NCBI RefSeq assembly: GCF_022814725.1
Contig: NZ_CP093442.1
Span: 3,348,001 to 3,412,000 of the forward strand
DNA from: Bdellovibrio reynosensis
GTDB lineage: Bacteria > Bdellovibrionota > Bdellovibrionia > Bdellovibrionales > Bdellovibrionaceae
Length of the DNA stretch: 64,000 nucleotides
Direction: 5' to 3'
Part shown: positions 41,965-50,925 of the stretch, piece by piece
How the letters are laid out: the number at the start of each line of letters is the position of its first letter
How positions within the stretch are numbered: the stretch's first letter is position 1
Notes under the pieces: model-generated
Databases searched by the model: none
What the model saw: the letters and a program-made list of their open reading frames with translations, nothing else
What the model was told of the DNA's origin: nothing
Program-made: the position numbers and the translations under genes

Positions 41965-43410
41965 ATGAAGCGATTTGATGTTTGGGAATTGATCACTCTA
42001 AGCGCCTTGTTTTTCACGCTATTAGCGGGAAGTTATGCCAAGGCCACGAACCTTCAAGATTACTTAGAAGAAGTTAAAAAAGAAAATACCGGTTACGAAG
42101 CAAGTGAAACTCAATCAGAAGCGGCTCATTTAAAATCGCGCGAGGCAGATCTAATTTTTGCTCCACGATTTTTCGCGAACGCTCGCGTAGGGCATGATGG
42201 TAAAGAGTCCTTTGGATCCACTTTGACCTACGATCGATTGAACTTGCAAAATTATTCTTTAGGAGTTTCCCAAGATTTCAACTTTGGTTTACAAACCAAA
42301 CTTAGTTACGCCCTTGATCGTACAGAAATCGAAGGCGCAACATTACCGGCGGGTGTTGGTAACAGCTTTTGGACAGCAACGCCGACTTTAGAGTTGTCTT
42401 TACCGTTGTGGGCCAACGGTTTTGGTAGAACAGCCCGTGCGAATCAAGAATTATCCCGTCAGCAAAATATCGCTGAAAGATTTGCCTCTGAAGCGCAAGC
42501 AAAAGCTTTATTAGTAGAGGCAGAAGCCGCTTACTGGAAACTAGTCAGCTCTCAACAAATCGTTGAAGTTCAAAGTCGCGCGCTGACCCAAGCACAAAGT
42601 ATTTTGGAATATGTCAGTCGAAAAGCGCGCATGAATTTAGGGGAAAATGCCGACGTCCTTCAGGCAAAGGCCATGGTTGAAGCGACAACGTTTCAATTGC
42701 AGCTAGCGAAAAATCAAGAAAAGGCAGCTCGCAGAAATTTCAATACATATATTCATAAAAATGCTGAAGAACCCGTCGCAAAGTTAGAAGGTTTCAATTT
42801 TGAATATTTAAATAGTGTGGCAGTGCCAACTCAGCGTCCAGGAAATCGTTCAGACGTTTTAGCTGCGGAAGCACAATCTAAATTGGCGCAAGCCTCTGCT
42901 AAAGTGGTTGCTGAAAGAAACAAACCTAACTTAGATCTTTACGGGTCCTATGCATTCAATGGACGCGACGAAGAATTAAATGAGGCGATGAGCAATGCGG
43001 GCCAACCTGAAAAGGACACAGCCTTTGTTGGCGTAAGACTAAATATTCCGTTGAACTTTTCTGTCACATCCGACGTTAAGGCCGGTGCTTTAAAGGCAGA
43101 ACGGGCTGCCGAGCTTGCTTATGAAAATAAAAAGTTCTTGCAAGAACAAGATTGGAACAATCTGGTTCAACAACTATCCGAAGCAAAAGAAAACCTGAAG
43201 CTTGCGACAAATATCGTTAATGCACAAAAAGCCAAACTTGAAAATGAAAGAACTCGTCTGAAGCAGGGTCGTACGACGACTTACCAGGTTCTTTTGTTTG
43301 AACAGGATTTTTCGCAGTCTGAAGTGAACCGCGTTCAGGCTGCCTCTTTGATTTTAGGATTAAATTCACAAATTAAACTTTACCAAGCTTCTTTAGAAGG
43401 TGGGAAATAG
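41965..43410 (+). CDS. TolC-family outer-membrane efflux protein
   Basis: The 481-residue protein starts at ATG 41965 (MKRFDVWELITLSALFFTLLAG, signal peptide; GGAG upstream). The mature part is the TolC repeat: LQDYLEEVKKENTGYEASETQ, then helical segments such as LLVEAEAAYWKLVSSQQIVEVQSRAL and NLVQQLSEAKENLKLATNIVNAQ, with QGRTTTYQVLLFEQDFSQSE near the end. It forms the outer channel of a tripartite pump. The stop is one base before the RND start. No adaptor gene lies with them. Confidence 0.92.
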   Translation: MKRFDVWELITLSALFFTLLAGSYAKATNLQDYLEEVKKENTGYEASETQSEAAHLKSREADLIFAPRFFANARVGHDGKESFGSTLTYDRLNLQNYSLGVSQDFNFGLQTKLSYALDRTEIEGATLPAGVGNSFWTATPTLELSLPLWANGFGRTARANQELSRQQNIAERFASEAQAKALLVEAEAAYWKLVSSQQIVEVQSRALTQAQSILEYVSRKARMNLGENADVLQAKAMVEATTFQLQLAKNQEKAARRNFNTYIHKNAEEPVAKLEGFNFEYLNSVAVPTQRPGNRSDVLAAEAQSKLAQASAKVVAERNKPNLDLYGSYAFNGRDEELNEAMSNAGQPEKDTAFVGVRLNIPLNFSVTSDVKAGALKAERAAELAYENKKFLQEQDWNNLVQQLSEAKENLKLATNIVNAQKAKLENERTRLKQGRTTTYQVLLFEQDFSQSEVNRVQAASLILGLNSQIKLYQASLEGGK

Positions 43411-43411
43411 T

Positions 43412-46400
43412 ATGAGTCTGCCAAAGATTTCCATTAGCCGTCCAATTTTCATTACCTGCATCACCATTGCGATCATCGTGGTGGGTTGGGCTTCATTCAA
43501 ATCCATGAGTGTGGATTTATTCCCAGATGTCAGCGTCCCGGTGGTATCAGTTCAAACTGTCTATCCAGGTGCTGGTCCTTCTGAAATTGAAACCCTAGTA
43601 AGCCGTCCCATCGAAGAAGAAGTTAGTACCATCGCTGGGATCAAACGTCTGACTTCAAAAAGTTTAGAAGGTGTTTCGCAAGTTATCGTTGAATTTAACA
43701 GTACGGTTGATTCTAAGGACGCTGAACAACAAGTTCGCGACAAAGTGAATATTGCGAAGGCTAAACTTCCTGATGAAGTTGAAGATTCGGTTATTAAAAA
43801 ATTCGACCCTTCAGACACCCCAATCCTAATGCTGTCGTTAACGGCGAAAGACATGGGTGATGCGCAATTGTTTGATATTGCCGATCAGTACATCAAGCCG
43901 CGCCTAGAGCAGGTTAGTAACGTCGGAGCCATTGAAATCTTCGGTGGTCGTGAAAGAGAAATCCATGTCATCTTGGATCGCAATAAACTTCGTCCCCGTG
44001 AAATTTCAGTAAGTCAGGTTGCAGGTCAAGTTGGCGCTTCCGGTGAAAACATTCCAAGTGGTAAAGTTGAACAGGGTGGCAAAGAACTTGTTTTCCGAGG
44101 TTTGGGTGAATTTAAAACTGTTTCTGAAATCGGCGACACCTTAGTGAACCTTTATGGTAACGAAGTCCCAACCCGAGTTGCCGATCTTGGTAAAGTCGTT
44201 GATACTTTAGAAGATGAAAAATCCCGCGCCTACGTGAACGGGCAAAAAGCCATTTTCTTACAAGTGTACCGTCAATCGGGTTCTAACACCGTCAAAGTTG
44301 CCGATGACGTTTTAAAACAAATGGAAAAATTAAAACCTGAACTTGAAAAGATGCAAGGTGCACCTCAAGTTCAACTGGTAACAAATGCTTCCACTAAAAT
44401 TAAAAACAATATTTACGACGTAAATGAAACCATCATCATTGGTATTATTCTGACAGTGATCACAGTGTTCTTCTTTTTAGGAAGCGCACGTTCTACATTA
44501 ATCACTGCCTTTTCTTTGCCAATTTCCTTAATTGGCTCGTTCATGGTCATGAAGCTTGCAGGCTTTTCAATCAACATCGTTTCAATGTTAGCCTTAACCC
44601 TGGCAGTGGGTCTTCTGATCGACGATGCCATCGTGGTTATTGAAAACATCTATCGCCGTATGGAGTTGGGTGAAGATTCATTAACCGCCGCTGAAAAAGG
44701 AACGAGCGAAATCCAAATGGCCGTTATGGCTATCACACTGGTGGTTATTGCCGTGTTCGTTCCAGTAGGAACCATGTCAGGAACTATTGGTCAGTTCTTA
44801 AAACAATTCGGTATGACTGTGGTGTTTTCAATGGCGATCAGTTGGTTTGTCGCGATGACCATCATCCCAATGCTGACGGCTTATTTCGGTGGTGAAGGTC
44901 ATAGCACGCACAAGCCAGTATCAAACTCGCTTTACGATAAAACCCTAGGTCGCATGGTCCGTGGTTTTGACCGCTTCCAGGCAAGTCTTGAAACGGTTTT
45001 TGAAAAATTCTTAAGAGTGACTTTAAACCATCCTCTTAAAACAATCGGTGCTACGTTCTTAGTGTTTGTTCTAAGTATCTATACAGTTACCAAGGTGCCA
45101 GGTGCCTTTATCACAGACGATGATGCTGGTGAATTCACCGTGACCTTAGAAATGTCCCCAGGAACAAGCTTAAATGGCATGAATAAGGTCGGTGATGAAG
45201 TTGATAAGATCATTCGCGCTAATAGCGAAGTTGACTACACAACGATGATTATCGGAACCCAGTACGGTGAATCGAACAAAGCAAGTTACTATGTTCGCCT
45301 TAAAAAAGAGCGCGGTGGTTTAACGACGGAACAATTCCGCGATAAAGTCAGACAACAACTGACTCCATTTGCAGCGACTGCTAATCCAGTGGTTAAAAAG
45401 TATGATGCTTCAGGTGGTATGGGTGCTCAGCCATTCACGTTGAATTTGGTATCAGCTGATCCAGAGGCATTAAATGCTTCCGCTGAAAAATTAATGGCTG
45501 TTTTAAAAACAGATCCACGCCTAAAAGACCTCAACTCGAACTATCGCCCTGGCAAACCTGAAATGCAGGTCATCTTAAAACCAGGTGCAGCAAGACAGTA
45601 CGGTGTGAATACTTCAACTATGGGCGGCGAATTACGTGCCCAAATCGAAGGCTATACCCCAGCGAAGTTCCGTGAAAAAGGCAGAGAGTATAACGTTCGC
45701 GTGCGCTTGCTTCCTGAACAAAGGGACTTAAAAGAAAACTTCAACGCCGTTTACGTTCCGAACGTGAATAGAAAACTAGTAAGACTTTCTGACATCGCTA
45801 AAGGCGATGAGACAACGGGCCCTGCATCTATTGAACGTCAAGATCGTGGTCGTTACATCCAAATCACCGCTGGCCTTGCGCCAGGGGCGGGCTTAAGTGA
45901 TGTTGTTAACGACGCTGTAAAAGCAATGACAGCAGGTGAAAGCGCATTGCCTCCAAGTGTGCGCTATGCTTTCGCTGGTGACGCCGAAAATATGCAAGAA
46001 CTTGTGACTTCCACGGTTCTTGCCTTGGGCTTTGCGATTCTGTTTATTTACCTGATCCTAGCAAGTCTTTATGAATCCTTCATCACGCCAATCACGATCA
46101 TGATCGCGATGCCATTGGCTCTCTGTGGAGGTTTCTTAGGGCTTTACTTGATGAATGAAACGATCACAATCTTCGCGATCTTTGGTCTATTCATGCTTAT
46201 CGGGGTGGCCGGTAAAAACGGTATCTTACTAGTAGACTACACAAGACAGCTGATGGCTGAAGGAAAAAGCCGCGCTGATGCCTTGGTAGAAGCTGGTAAA
46301 ACTCGTCTTCGCCCGATCTTGATGACTTCGTTTGCCTTAATCGCTGGTACAATTCCAGTTGCTATAGGTCTAAATGAAGCTTCTAAATCCCGCACAGCAA

Positions 46401-46621
46401 TGGGTGTGGTAATTATCGGTGGTATGATCACTTCGACAATCCTAACCCTGATCGTAGTGCCAGCGGTTTTCACCTACGTAGATCGTTTCCGCCTCTGGGC
46501 CAATGATCTTGGCGCAAGATTTACTTCTCACAAAAAAGAGCATAAAGATCGCCACGTGGAAGTTAAAATCTCTAACGACAAAAAAGAAAACGAAATGGAA
46601 CTGGCTGAAACTGAAGCCTAA
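43412..46621 (+). CDS. RND-family inner-membrane efflux permease (HAE1-like)
   Basis: The 1069-residue protein begins MSLPKISISRPIFITCITIAI and has the twelve-span RND plan with two large periplasmic loops. Proton-relay residues are seen: VGLLIDDAIVVIENIYRR (Asp pair in TM4) and IGVAGKNGILLVDY (Lys in TM10). The N-terminal motif DLFPDVSVPVVSVQTVYPGAGPSEIE is typical of HAE1 pumps. The C-terminal ~50 residues are charged and extended. With TolC it would export drugs, bile-like or metal compounds, powered by the proton gradient. The missing adaptor is noted. Confidence 0.95.
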   Translation: MSLPKISISRPIFITCITIAIIVVGWASFKSMSVDLFPDVSVPVVSVQTVYPGAGPSEIETLVSRPIEEEVSTIAGIKRLTSKSLEGVSQVIVEFNSTVDSKDAEQQVRDKVNIAKAKLPDEVEDSVIKKFDPSDTPILMLSLTAKDMGDAQLFDIADQYIKPRLEQVSNVGAIEIFGGREREIHVILDRNKLRPREISVSQVAGQVGASGENIPSGKVEQGGKELVFRGLGEFKTVSEIGDTLVNLYGNEVPTRVADLGKVVDTLEDEKSRAYVNGQKAIFLQVYRQSGSNTVKVADDVLKQMEKLKPELEKMQGAPQVQLVTNASTKIKNNIYDVNETIIIGIILTVITVFFFLGSARSTLITAFSLPISLIGSFMVMKLAGFSINIVSMLALTLAVGLLIDDAIVVIENIYRRMELGEDSLTAAEKGTSEIQMAVMAITLVVIAVFVPVGTMSGTIGQFLKQFGMTVVFSMAISWFVAMTIIPMLTAYFGGEGHSTHKPVSNSLYDKTLGRMVRGFDRFQASLETVFEKFLRVTLNHPLKTIGATFLVFVLSIYTVTKVPGAFITDDDAGEFTVTLEMSPGTSLNGMNKVGDEVDKIIRANSEVDYTTMIIGTQYGESNKASYYVRLKKERGGLTTEQFRDKVRQQLTPFAATANPVVKKYDASGGMGAQPFTLNLVSADPEALNASAEKLMAVLKTDPRLKDLNSNYRPGKPEMQVILKPGAARQYGVNTSTMGGELRAQIEGYTPAKFREKGREYNVRVRLLPEQRDLKENFNAVYVPNVNRKLVRLSDIAKGDETTGPASIERQDRGRYIQITAGLAPGAGLSDVVNDAVKAMTAGESALPPSVRYAFAGDAENMQELVTSTVLALGFAILFIYLILASLYESFITPITIMIAMPLALCGGFLGLYLMNETITIFAIFGLFMLIGVAGKNGILLVDYTRQLMAEGKSRADALVEAGKTRLRPILMTSFALIAGTIPVAIGLNEASKSRTAMGVVIIGGMITSTILTLIVVPAVFTYVDRFRLWANDLGARFTSHKKEHKDRHVEVKISNDKKENEMELAETEA

Positions 46622-46625
46622 AAAG

Positions 46626-46650
46626 AAGGGGAGCTTGGCTCCCCTTTATA
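46626..46650. terminator. Bidirectional terminator after the RND gene
   Basis: AAGGGGAGC-TTG-GCTCCCCTT has a 9-bp perfect stem, A-rich on one side and T-rich on the other, between the RND gene and the convergent PLP-enzyme gene. Confidence 0.8.
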
Positions 46651-47803
46651 TTTGTGAAACTAGATCTGTGACTTTCTCTAGGTCTTTAGCATCATGATAA
46701 AGACCAAAGCCAAAACGCAAACGACTGCCGCGGGAATCCGTTTTGATTCCCGCTTGCTGCAGATCCTTTACGGCTTTCTGTGTTGCCTCTGTTGATCCAA
46801 GATCAAACGTCAAAAAGTGTCCGTGTAAATCCAAAGAATTCGCAAGCAGCTTATGGGCGTTTACAGTTTTAGAGTTTTTCTTTTTTAGGAGTTCCAAAAA
46901 CAGCGTCTGATTTTTCTGCACAACCGCGTGGATTTTTTCAGGACTTAAATTTTCCGACTTAAATTTTTCAAAAACTGCAATCAGTCTATAAAGCGCAGAA
47001 AAGTCCATGGTGCTGCCAGCATATTGAAGGGCATCGGTGGGGTAACCCACTTGATTTCCTACAGCAGACAGGTGCGATAGTTCAGCAAACCATCCCGTAT
47101 GAAAAGGACGATGGCGGGTAGCGGGTGGCACATAAAGAAAACATGCGCCTTCCCCACCTTGGGCATATTTGTACGCCCCCGCGACGTAAAAGGCTCTATC
47201 CTGAATGCTCGAAAGGTCCACAGGCACTGCCATAAAGCTATGGTACCCATCAATAACAAACATCGTATCTGTGGGAGCTTTCTTCGCAAGTCCCACCACA
47301 TCACTGACTACGCCGGAATTAAAAAACACATGGCTTAAAAAGATCAGATCAAACTCGGCCTGATCCATCGCCGAAGCAAAGCGTTCATTGAAAGTTGCAA
47401 AGGGCAGTGTGGGGATTTTGACTATCTCAAAATTCGCAAATTCAGAAAGACGGTTAATCTGTCTATCAAAGCTATAGAATTCCGAATCCGTCGTAAGAAC
47501 GCGGATCTTCTTATTCCAATCTAAAGAACTTAACAGGCGAAACACCAACTCATGGGTATTCGGTGCAAAAACGATCTGCTCAGAATGGGAAATCCCCAAG
47601 GTTTCAGCAATCAGCTTTTGCGCTGCCGGAATTTTCTTAGAAAAAATATGCCCCCATTTATCATCAACGTACTGGCAGGAATCATCCCAGTATTGTAAAT
47701 GTGCTTCACGGCTTACATCGGGCCAATAGTGATGGCTGTGGCAAGCAAAGTGGTATTCATTCGGATGGGCGTTTAAGAAGCGGGAATAAAGGTGCTTATA
47801 CAT
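46646..47803 (-). CDS. PLP-dependent aminotransferase class V / kynureninase-like enzyme
   Basis: The 385-residue product (start ATG 47803, MYKHLYSRFLNAHPNEYHFACHSH) has the type I PLP fold: APNTHELVFRLLSSL, LSHVFFNSGVVSD, DTMFVIDGYHSFMAV with the Asp for the PLP nitrogen, and the Lys in VAGAYKYAQGGEG that holds PLP. The pattern resembles kynureninase and class V aminotransferases; the exact substrate is unknown. No ribosome site is strong upstream of this start. It converges with the RND gene. Confidence 0.8.
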   Translation of the reverse strand: MYKHLYSRFLNAHPNEYHFACHSHHYWPDVSREAHLQYWDDSCQYVDDKWGHIFSKKIPAAQKLIAETLGISHSEQIVFAPNTHELVFRLLSSLDWNKKIRVLTTDSEFYSFDRQINRLSEFANFEIVKIPTLPFATFNERFASAMDQAEFDLIFLSHVFFNSGVVSDVVGLAKKAPTDTMFVIDGYHSFMAVPVDLSSIQDRAFYVAGAYKYAQGGEGACFLYVPPATRHRPFHTGWFAELSHLSAVGNQVGYPTDALQYAGSTMDFSALYRLIAVFEKFKSENLSPEKIHAVVQKNQTLFLELLKKKNSKTVNAHKLLANSLDLHGHFLTFDLGSTEATQKAVKDLQQAGIKTDSRGSRLRFGFGLYHDAKDLEKVTDLVSQI

Positions 47804-47820
47804 GGTCCAGAGTATAAGCA

Positions 47821-47855
47821 AAAAAAAAGCGCCCTTCAAGGAAGAGCGCTTTTAA
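47821..47855. terminator. Terminator between histone-like gene and PLP-enzyme gene
   Basis: AAAAGCGC and GCGCTTTT form an 8-bp stem around CCTTCAAGGAAGA, with A's before and T's after. On the minus strand it lies after the Lys/Ala-rich gene. Confidence 0.7.
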
Positions 47856-47878
47856 ATTCTATTCAAAGAATCTTAGAA

Positions 47879-48436
47879 TTAGAAGTAACCTTCGTCATCA
47901 CCGAAGTCTTCATCTTCATCATCTTCGTCATCATCATCGTTATCAACTTCAGCTGAACCGATCTGATCTTCTTCTTCCTCTTCATCTTCAGAAACTTCAG
48001 ACTCAGAACCTTCTTCGTCGTCTTCTGCGCCCCACTCGTCGTCTTCAGCGCCTTCTTCTTCGATGTCGATCATGTTGTCCATTTCAGCTTCATCTTCGAA
48101 ATCAGAAGAAATGTCTTCGTCTACTACTGGAGCAACTTGAGCTTTTTTAGTTTCAGTTGATTTTGGTGCTTTTTCAGCTTTCGGAGCTGGCGTTTTTTTC
48201 GCAGCAGGTTTTGTTGCTTTTTTAGCAGCTTTTTTAGGAGCGGCTTTTTTCGGAGCAGCTTTTTTAGCTGTCGTTTTTTTAGCAGCCGCTTTTTTAGCTG
48301 GCTTAGCGGCTTTCTTAGCTGCTTTTTTTGGCGCAGCTTTTTTAGTCGCTTTTTTCGCAGTTGATTTTTTAGCAGGTTTAGCTGCTTTTTTTGCTACCTT
48401 CTTAGTCGCTTTTGCTTTTGCTTTTTTCTTAGCCAT
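47879..48436 (-). CDS. Lys/Ala-rich histone H1-like protein with acidic tail
   Basis: The 185-residue protein has two opposite halves. Residues 1-95 are almost only Lys, Ala, Pro and Thr in repeats such as KKAAPKKAAKKAAKPAKKA, as in bacterial histone H1-like or AlgP-like DNA-binding proteins. Residues 100-185 are Asp/Glu/Ser-rich with a WGAEDDEEG unit, ending DDEGYF. The basic half could bind DNA or RNA; the acidic half might mimic nucleic acid or self-inhibit. A terminator follows at 47821. Codon use in the repeats is strongly biased. No signal peptide. Confidence 0.75.
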   Translation of the reverse strand: MAKKKAKAKATKKVAKKAAKPAKKSTAKKATKKAAPKKAAKKAAKPAKKAAAKKTTAKKAAPKKAAPKKAAKKATKPAAKKTPAPKAEKAPKSTETKKAQVAPVVDEDISSDFEDEAEMDNMIDIEEEGAEDDEWGAEDDEEGSESEVSEDEEEEEDQIGSAEVDNDDDDEDDEDEDFGDDEGYF

Positions 48437-48542
48437 GATTCGCTCCCTGGAATGTCCTGGTTCAAAAATGAATGCCCCCTTAGACTAGCGAGATTTAAGG
48501 GGGCAGGCAAATCAAAATGAAATGAGTTTATCGAGGTCTTGC

Positions 48543-49310
48543 TTAGTTGATGATCCCACTTAAGTGATCGTCGATGATCTTTGCAAGATCGTTAGGAAGA
48601 ATGAAGGAAAGGAACAAGCCACCATTATTTACGCCTTGTTTGGGGACGATTGTGAAGTACCCAAGTGTGCGGGTCTTAGCTTTGTTGCGAATCGGTGCAG
48701 TGATGCCGAAAAATTGGGGGAAATAGCTGCTTTCGATAAATAAACCGGCCGCATTCACCCCAAAATACATATAGATCTTATTGTCCGAATTTTGATTAAG
48801 CCCTAGTGCTAGGGATGGGAACTCTCCACTAGGCATCATCGGTAGGGGGCGCCCCCCAGGAAGGGTGCCTGCTGCAGGCAAAGAAACTCCACCTTTAATA
48901 ATAAGATTCAAGGGAATGCTAACAGCCACTCGCGCTTTTTGTTGAGAGTCCAGAACCGTCGCTAGCTTGACCCCTTTTGCTTGGGGCACATCTATATTGA
49001 TGCCACTAAAAGGAAGTCCCGGGGGCATAGGTAAGAACAGCAGTAACGCGTTATTAGCTTTATCAATGCTTATGACCTGTTCGTTTTCGTAGCTGCCCGA
49101 AGCAACGAACGCATTCATGTCCATTTTGTCATACGCAGTTGGTTCTTTAGGAGTCGTCGGAGTTGGTTCATCAGGCGTCGTCGTGCTTTGCCCACTATTA
49201 TTTGAAGTCGATGTTGTCGATGCAGCTTCGAATCCGCCTTTACTGCAACCTACAAGCAAAGCCGAGCTAAGGATTGCTATCATTAGACTCGTGGTTTTCG
49301 CTGTGATCAT
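48543..49310 (-). CDS. Lipoprotein of unknown function
   Basis: The start at 49310 (MITAKTTSLMIAILSSALLVGC) is chosen for the strong GGAGG upstream and gives a lipobox LVGC. A Thr/Ser/Pro-rich linker follows (TPDEPTPTTPKEPTA). The folded part of about 190 residues includes VKLATVLDSQQKARVAVSIPLNLIIKG and NKIYMYFGVNAAGLFIESSYF, mostly beta-strand, with no family recognised. It is an outer- or inner-membrane-anchored envelope protein by signal. It stands alone between the histone-like gene and the flagellin gene. Confidence 0.7.
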   Translation of the reverse strand: MITAKTTSLMIAILSSALLVGCSKGGFEAASTTSTSNNSGQSTTTPDEPTPTTPKEPTAYDKMDMNAFVASGSYENEQVISIDKANNALLLFLPMPPGLPFSGINIDVPQAKGVKLATVLDSQQKARVAVSIPLNLIIKGGVSLPAAGTLPGGRPLPMMPSGEFPSLALGLNQNSDNKIYMYFGVNAAGLFIESSYFPQFFGITAPIRNKAKTRTLGYFTIVPKQGVNNGGLFLSFILPNDLAKIIDDHLSGIIN

Positions 49311-49498
49311 AAAATATCCTCCATAATTCATACATAATATTTCGGCTTAATTATCAGGCATCTTTAGCTAAATATTTGAAATTATTGGTAAAAAAGTTAT
49401 ACACTTTTTGAAGGAAGATAAAGTTTGGTCAGGGGAGTGTAAAAGGACTGATCGATAATTTTAAAAAAAGAAAGGATCGAAAAATGCGAAGGAGGCCT

Positions 49499-49541
49499 GT
49501 CACGCCGACTTGTCACGCCGAAGCCCAAAGGGCGAAGGCGG
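49499..49541. repeat. Tandem TGTCACGCCGA repeat plus small dyad
   Basis: TGTCACGCCGA occurs twice in 23 bases (49499-49509 and 49511-49521). It is followed by AAGCCC-AAAG-GGC and GAAGGCGGAAGCCC. The block is GC-rich against an AT-rich surround and could be a dispersed extragenic element. Confidence 0.45.
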
Positions 49542-49552
49542 AAGCCCAATGC

Positions 49553-49591
49553 AGAACAAAAAACAGAACCCAGGAATTGCTTCCTGGGTTC
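49553..49591 (-). terminator. Terminator after the flagellin gene
   Basis: GAACCCAGGAA-TTGC-TTCCTGGGTTC is an 11-bp perfect stem; on the minus strand it is followed by TGTTTTTTGTTC. It lies 36 bases after the flagellin stop. Confidence 0.9.
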
Positions 49592-49626
49592 TAAAGTTAT
49601 TTAACTTTTTTGTACTAGCTTAGCGA

Positions 49627-50460
49627 TTAACCAATCAACTTAAGAGCAAGTTGGTTAGAAGCATTAGCTTGAGCCAAAGTAGATGTACCAGCTTGTAACA
49701 AGATGTTGTTACGAGTCATCTCAGAAGAAGCCTGTGCAACGTCAGTATCACGGATACGGCTGTTAGCAGCAGACATGTTCTCTTGAGCAACACCTAAGTT
49801 GTCTACAGTTGAAGTCAATCTGTTCTGAAGGGCACCAAGGTTTGCGCGAGTACCAGAGATTGAAGTTTGAGCGCTGTCTAACATGCTCAAAGCTTCTTGA
49901 GCTCCCTCTTTAGTAGAGAAGTCAATACCGCCAATTCCCAAAGAATCCAAAGTAGCTACGTTCTCAGAAGCGTTGAAAGAGATACGATCTTCTTCAGCGT
50001 TATTGAACAAACCAACTTGGAAATCAAATTGTGGAGAAGAACCATCCAACAATTTAGTAGTACCCCATGTAGTAACAGAAGCGATACGTTGAACTTCAGA
50101 TTTCAATTGCTGAACCTCTTTATTCAACATGCCACGCTCGTTTTCACCAACTGTATCAGAAGCAGCCTGGATACCCAACTCACGAAGACGAACTACGATG
50201 TTACCGATTTCGTTCAAGCCACCCTCAGCAGTTTGAACCATTGAAATACCATCGTTCGCATTTCTTGAAGCTTGAGCCGCAGAGCGGATTTGAGCTTTCA
50301 AGCCTTCAGAGATCGCCAAACCAGCTGCGTCGTCAGCTGCTTTATTGATACGGCTACCAGAAGCAAGTTTCGCCATAGAATCGTTGATTTGTCTTTGTGA
50401 ACCAACTAGGTTTCTTTGTGCGTTAAGTGCTGCTACGTTTGTTGTTACTCTCATTCCCAT
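49627..50460 (-). CDS. fliC: Flagellin
   Basis: The 277-residue protein has the conserved flagellin N-terminal domain (MRVTTNVAALNAQRNLVGSQ, LASGSRINKAADDAAGLAIS) and C-terminal domain (NRLTSTVDNLGVAQENMSAA, TRNNILLQAGTSTLAQANAS, ending ALKLIG) with a short middle. It builds the filament of the flagellum; B. bacteriovorus has several such genes and a sheathed single polar flagellum. A GGAGG site seven bases before the ATG and a candidate FliA promoter at 50761 lie upstream. A strong terminator follows. It is a short form without a large variable domain. Confidence 0.96.
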   Translation of the reverse strand: MGMRVTTNVAALNAQRNLVGSQRQINDSMAKLASGSRINKAADDAAGLAISEGLKAQIRSAAQASRNANDGISMVQTAEGGLNEIGNIVVRLRELGIQAASDTVGENERGMLNKEVQQLKSEVQRIASVTTWGTTKLLDGSSPQFDFQVGLFNNAEEDRISFNASENVATLDSLGIGGIDFSTKEGAQEALSMLDSAQTSISGTRANLGALQNRLTSTVDNLGVAQENMSAANSRIRDTDVAQASSEMTRNNILLQAGTSTLAQANASNQLALKLIG

Positions 50461-50521
50461 TTCAAAATCCTCCGTTAAAATTTATTTTTCATATTCATTA
50501 CCTTCCTTGATTTGTTTTTTT

Positions 50522-50554
50522 GGCTAGAAGCGAAACCTACTTTCGCTTTAGCCG
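50522..50554 (-). promoter_or_regulatory. Hairpin in the flagellin leader near the ribosome site
   Basis: GGCTAGAAGCGAAA pairs with TTTCGCTTTAGCC around CCTAC, with one bulged base. It lies about 50-85 bases upstream of the ATG on the minus strand. A second stem CAAGAGAG/CTCTCTTG lies at 50707-50729. Confidence 0.5.
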
Positions 50555-50760
50555 GCACTGACATCCGAGTCTGTGCTGTTAATGGCCTTTGTCTTATAAA
50601 CCTAAGAGCAAAATTGCTGAGCTGTTTTATTGAATGTTCCCGTGCTCAGCAGTGAACAATCTGTTGTTCTTTATGTCATCCTTGAAGGCCCTCCTTTCGG
50701 TTCTAGCAAGAGAGTGACCATCTCTCTTGACTCCTTCTGAGTGAATCATTGATAGTGAAT

Positions 50761-50787
50761 TGATCGGGATTTGGGACGATGTCTTGA
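50761..50787 (-). promoter_or_regulatory. Candidate FliA (sigma-28) promoter of the flagellin gene
   Basis: On the minus strand TCAA (50787-50784), then 15 bases, then CCCGATCA (50768-50761). The FliA consensus is TAAA-N15-GCCGATAA, so spacing is exact and the -10 differs at two positions. It lies about 300 bases upstream of the ATG. Confidence 0.55.
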
Positions 50788-50925
50788 CAGGACATGAGGC
50801 GAGTTTTCTAGAACATTTATATTACTGGCCCAATGACGGATCTTGATTTCAAGACGTAAGATTGTCCTGAATCACTTGGATACAATACCTTTAGATTGAA
50901 AATTTAAAATTCTCTAGACGGAAGC

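Larger units (their letters stand above)
49311..49626. other. Intergenic region with tandem repeat and flagellin terminator
   Basis: This 316-base gap holds the lipoprotein promoter area on the left, AT-rich. A short tandem repeat TGTCACGCCGA (49499 and 49511), followed by a GCCC-AAA-GGGC dyad, lies on the right. The terminator of the flagellin gene is at 49553-49591. I see no coding sequence. Confidence 0.5.
50461..50925. other. Long flagellin leader and intergenic region
   Basis: The 465-base gap holds the flagellin leader (about 300 bases from the candidate sigma-28 promoter), with two hairpins: 50522-50554 (about 13 bp, near the ribosome site) and 50707-50729 (8 bp). No coding sequence is recognised. 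The left part of the gap (50800-50925) is the region between the flagellin and the small Cys protein and is AT-rich. Confidence 0.55.
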
